Source: Oscillospiraceae bacterium
GTDB lineage: Bacteria > Bacillota > Clostridia > Oscillospirales > Oscillospiraceae
NCBI GenBank assembly: GCA_031263805.1
Contig: JAISFB010000056.1
Span: forward strand, 1-7,409
Direction: 5' to 3'
Length of the DNA: 7,409 nucleotides
Part shown: piece after piece, positions 5,831 to 7,409 of the stretch
How positions within the stretch are numbered: the first letter of the stretch is position 1
How the letters are laid out: every line of letters starts with the position of its first letter
The notes under the pieces: generated by a model
Told to the model about the DNA's origin: nothing
What the model saw: the letters and a program-made list of their open reading frames with translations, nothing else
Database searches by the model: none
Position numbers and translations under genes: made by a program

Positions 5831-5849
5831 GCGGGCGCCGTGCGCCCGC
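5831..5849. repeat. GC-rich hairpin in the mreD-PBP2 gap
   Basis: gcgggcgc (5831-5838) and gcgcccgc (5842-5849) form a perfect 8-bp stem with a 3-base loop, 38 bases after the mreD stop. More GC-rich, partly complementary sequence follows (to about 5880), then an AT-rich stretch (about 5896-5935) before the next ribosome binding site. No T-tract follows, so it is not a standard terminator. It may stabilise or attenuate the transcript between mreD and the PBP gene. Confidence 0.5.
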
Positions 5850-5954
5850 TCGCGCGGGGAACGCGCCGGAGGGCGCGGACGGGGTTTGCGTACTCACGAT
5901 TCAAACAAAAACTGCTTTATTAAATCCGTTTTACCGAAAGGGGCAGCAAAGTAA

Positions 5955-7409
5955 ATGAACAAACTATTCAGGCCGTGGCGGCTGGCTGTTTTCGCAGTGT
6001 TCTTTCTCGGGACGCTGTCAGTTTACTCCGTCGTGCTTTATAAGATGCAGATATACGACCCGGCGCGGGAGCTTCCGGCGGACGTCGCCCCCCCTCCGAC
6101 GACGACGCGCGTCGAAACGATACGCGCCGCACGCGGCGATATTATGGATCGCAACGGCGAAACGCTCGTAACGAGCCGCGTAACCTATGACGTCGTCCTC
6201 ACCCGCACTGCGATGCGCGCCGCGGGGAACATAAACGATACGATACGCGAGCTGCTGCGCCTGAAGTCGGACGCCGGCGTCGCGCACGCCGACACATTCC
6301 CGATAACGCCGGGCGCGCCGTACGAATACCGGTACGATATGACGGCGGCGCAGCGCACGCGGCTGAACGGCTACTTAGAATTCCACGACCTCGACGCGGG
6401 CATTTCGGCGGCGGACCTCATAGTGTGGCTGAAAAAGCATTACGACATCCCGTACACGGTCGGCGTCGCGGAGGCGCGGCTTATAATCGGCGTTCGCTTT
6501 GAGTTGGAGATGCGCGCGATCACCGAGCTGCGAGTTTTCTCGCAATACGTCTTTGCGGAGGATATACCGCGCGAGCTCGCCTCGCGCATATCGGAGCGCG
6601 CCTTCCCCGGCGTTTCGGTCGTAACGGGCAGCCGGAGGGAATTCGTCTCAAGCTCCGCGGCACACCTGCTCGGATACACGGGGAAGATGGACGCGGCGGA
6701 TTTCGAGAAGTACGAAGAGCTCGGCTACCCGATGGACGCCGTGATCGGAAAGTCCGGCGCGGAAGCCGCGTTTGAAGCTTATCTCCACGGCACGGACGGC
6801 GCCAAAACGATACGCACCGCCGCCGACGGCACGGTCATCTCGGAGGAAATAACGGCGCAGCCCGTCCCAGGCGCAAATGTCAACCTCACGATCGACTACA
6901 AATTACAGCTCGCGGCGGAGCGCGCGCTCGCGGATAAAATCCAGCTTATCAACTTGGCGCGGGAAGAAAAAGAGCGCGTGACGGGCGGCGCCGTAGCCGT
7001 GACGCAGGTGAAAACGGGAGAGGTCCTCGCCCTCGCGTCTTATCCGTCCTTCGACGCCGCGACGCGGCTCGGCGACGAATTTAACCGCGCCACACAAGGC
7101 CGTTACAACCCCGGCTCTACAATAAAAATGGCCACGGCTCTCGCCGGGATGCGCGCCGGCGTCATTTCGCGCTACACAAAAATAGAGGACAAGGGAATAT
7201 ACACAGAGCATTCAAGCTTCCAGCCCCGCTGCTGGCTCTACACTCAATCCGGGGCGACGCACGGCTATCTCGACGTCGTCGAAGCTCTGACCGTGTCGTG
7301 CAACTATTTCTTCTATGTTGTCGGCAACGACGCGCGCCCGACGGCGATGGCCGCCGCCGCGCACGACTTTGGCCTCGGCGACCCGACGGGGATCGAGATC
7401 AAGGAGGAC
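5955..7409 (+). CDS. mrdA: Class B penicillin-binding protein, PBP2/MrdA type (3' end off window)
   Basis: The frame is open from ATG 5955 to the right edge, giving 485 codons without a stop. The ribosome binding site is gaaagggg (5936-5943). The protein is the DD-transpeptidase of the elongasome, which cross-links lateral-wall peptidoglycan and is a beta-lactam target. Visible in order: an N-terminal membrane anchor (about 10-29, LAVFAVFFLGTLSVYSVVLY), the dimerisation or pedestal domain with RGDIMDRNGETL (about 60-71), and AHLLGYTG followed by VIGKSGAEAAFEAYLHGTDG. A linker with VPGANVNLTIDYKLQ follows, then the start of the transpeptidase domain (TGGAVAVTQVKTGEVLALAS). The catalytic SxxK is S388-T-I-K391 (in NPGSTIKM), and the SxN motif is S448-C-N450, about 60 residues later as in E. 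coli PBP2. The KTG motif lies beyond the window. Location after mreCD favours PBP2 over SpoVD or FtsI-type proteins. NPGST replaces the more usual PPGST. Confidence 0.92.
   Translation, partial: MNKLFRPWRLAVFAVFFLGTLSVYSVVLYKMQIYDPARELPADVAPPPTTTRVETIRAARGDIMDRNGETLVTSRVTYDVVLTRTAMRAAGNINDTIRELLRLKSDAGVAHADTFPITPGAPYEYRYDMTAAQRTRLNGYLEFHDLDAGISAADLIVWLKKHYDIPYTVGVAEARLIIGVRFELEMRAITELRVFSQYVFAEDIPRELASRISERAFPGVSVVTGSRREFVSSSAAHLLGYTGKMDAADFEKYEELGYPMDAVIGKSGAEAAFEAYLHGTDGAKTIRTAADGTVISEEITAQPVPGANVNLTIDYKLQLAAERALADKIQLINLAREEKERVTGGAVAVTQVKTGEVLALASYPSFDAATRLGDEFNRATQGRYNPGSTIKMATALAGMRAGVISRYTKIEDKGIYTEHSSFQPRCWLYTQSGATHGYLDVVEALTVSCNYFFYVVGNDARPTAMAAAAHDFGLGDPTGIEIKED

Noticed and set aside
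5886..5925. Promoter before the PBP2 gene (TTGCGT with TTAAAT or TTTATT).
   Set aside because: No combination gives acceptable spacing (16-18 bases) with a reasonable -10 match.
1..7409. CRISPR arrays, phage genes, toxin-antitoxin pairs, defence systems or biosynthetic clusters.
   Set aside because: No regularly spaced repeats and no proteins of these kinds were seen; the intact genes are sporulation, RNA-modification and cell-shape genes.

Overview
The window looks like chromosome of an endospore-forming, GC-rich member of the Clostridia, plausibly Oscillospiraceae or Eubacteriales-like. This rests on a SpoIIAB/sigma-F pair, an mreC-mreD-PBP2 cluster, Firmicutes-style ribosome binding sites (for example aggagg before mreD) and strong G/C preference at third codon positions. 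The taxonomic call is inference. All intact genes lie on the + strand.

Layout. (1) 1-1133: the end of the spoIIA operon. spoIIAB enters from the left edge and overlaps sigF by four bases (ATGA). A strong hairpin terminator follows. (2) 1140-2109: about 970 bases with no intact gene. In order it holds the bidirectional-looking terminator, a decayed 3' half of a minus-strand tRNA-Gly(TCC), a frameshifted and truncated IS256-family transposase remnant with one recognisable terminal repeat, and a 34-codon ORF with a good Shine-Dalgarno whose protein resembles the tail of an ABC exporter. A sigma-A-like promoter for the next gene ends the stretch. It reads as the scar of an old mobile-element or integration hotspot. 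(3) 2110-4224: a long U32-family protein of the RlhA type with its four-cysteine cluster. (4) 4221-4410: a probable 5' stub of maf, coupled to the U32 stop codon, then three successive inverted repeats. The last of these covers the mreC ribosome binding site. (5) 4411-7409: mreC, mreD and the first 485 codons of a class B penicillin-binding protein (PBP2 type) that runs off the right edge. mreB, the usual upstream partner of mreC, is absent here.

How the genes work together. SpoIIAB (anti-sigma kinase) holds sigma-F inactive until asymmetric division and then releases it in the forespore. MreC, MreD and PBP2 are membrane parts of the elongasome that guides lateral-wall peptidoglycan synthesis. 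The U32 protein is probably a tRNA/rRNA-modification enzyme rather than a peptidase.

I found no convincing undescribed multi-gene system. The least explained pieces are the palindrome-rich mreC leader with the maf stub, and the tRNA-Gly/IS256/ABC-tail scar.
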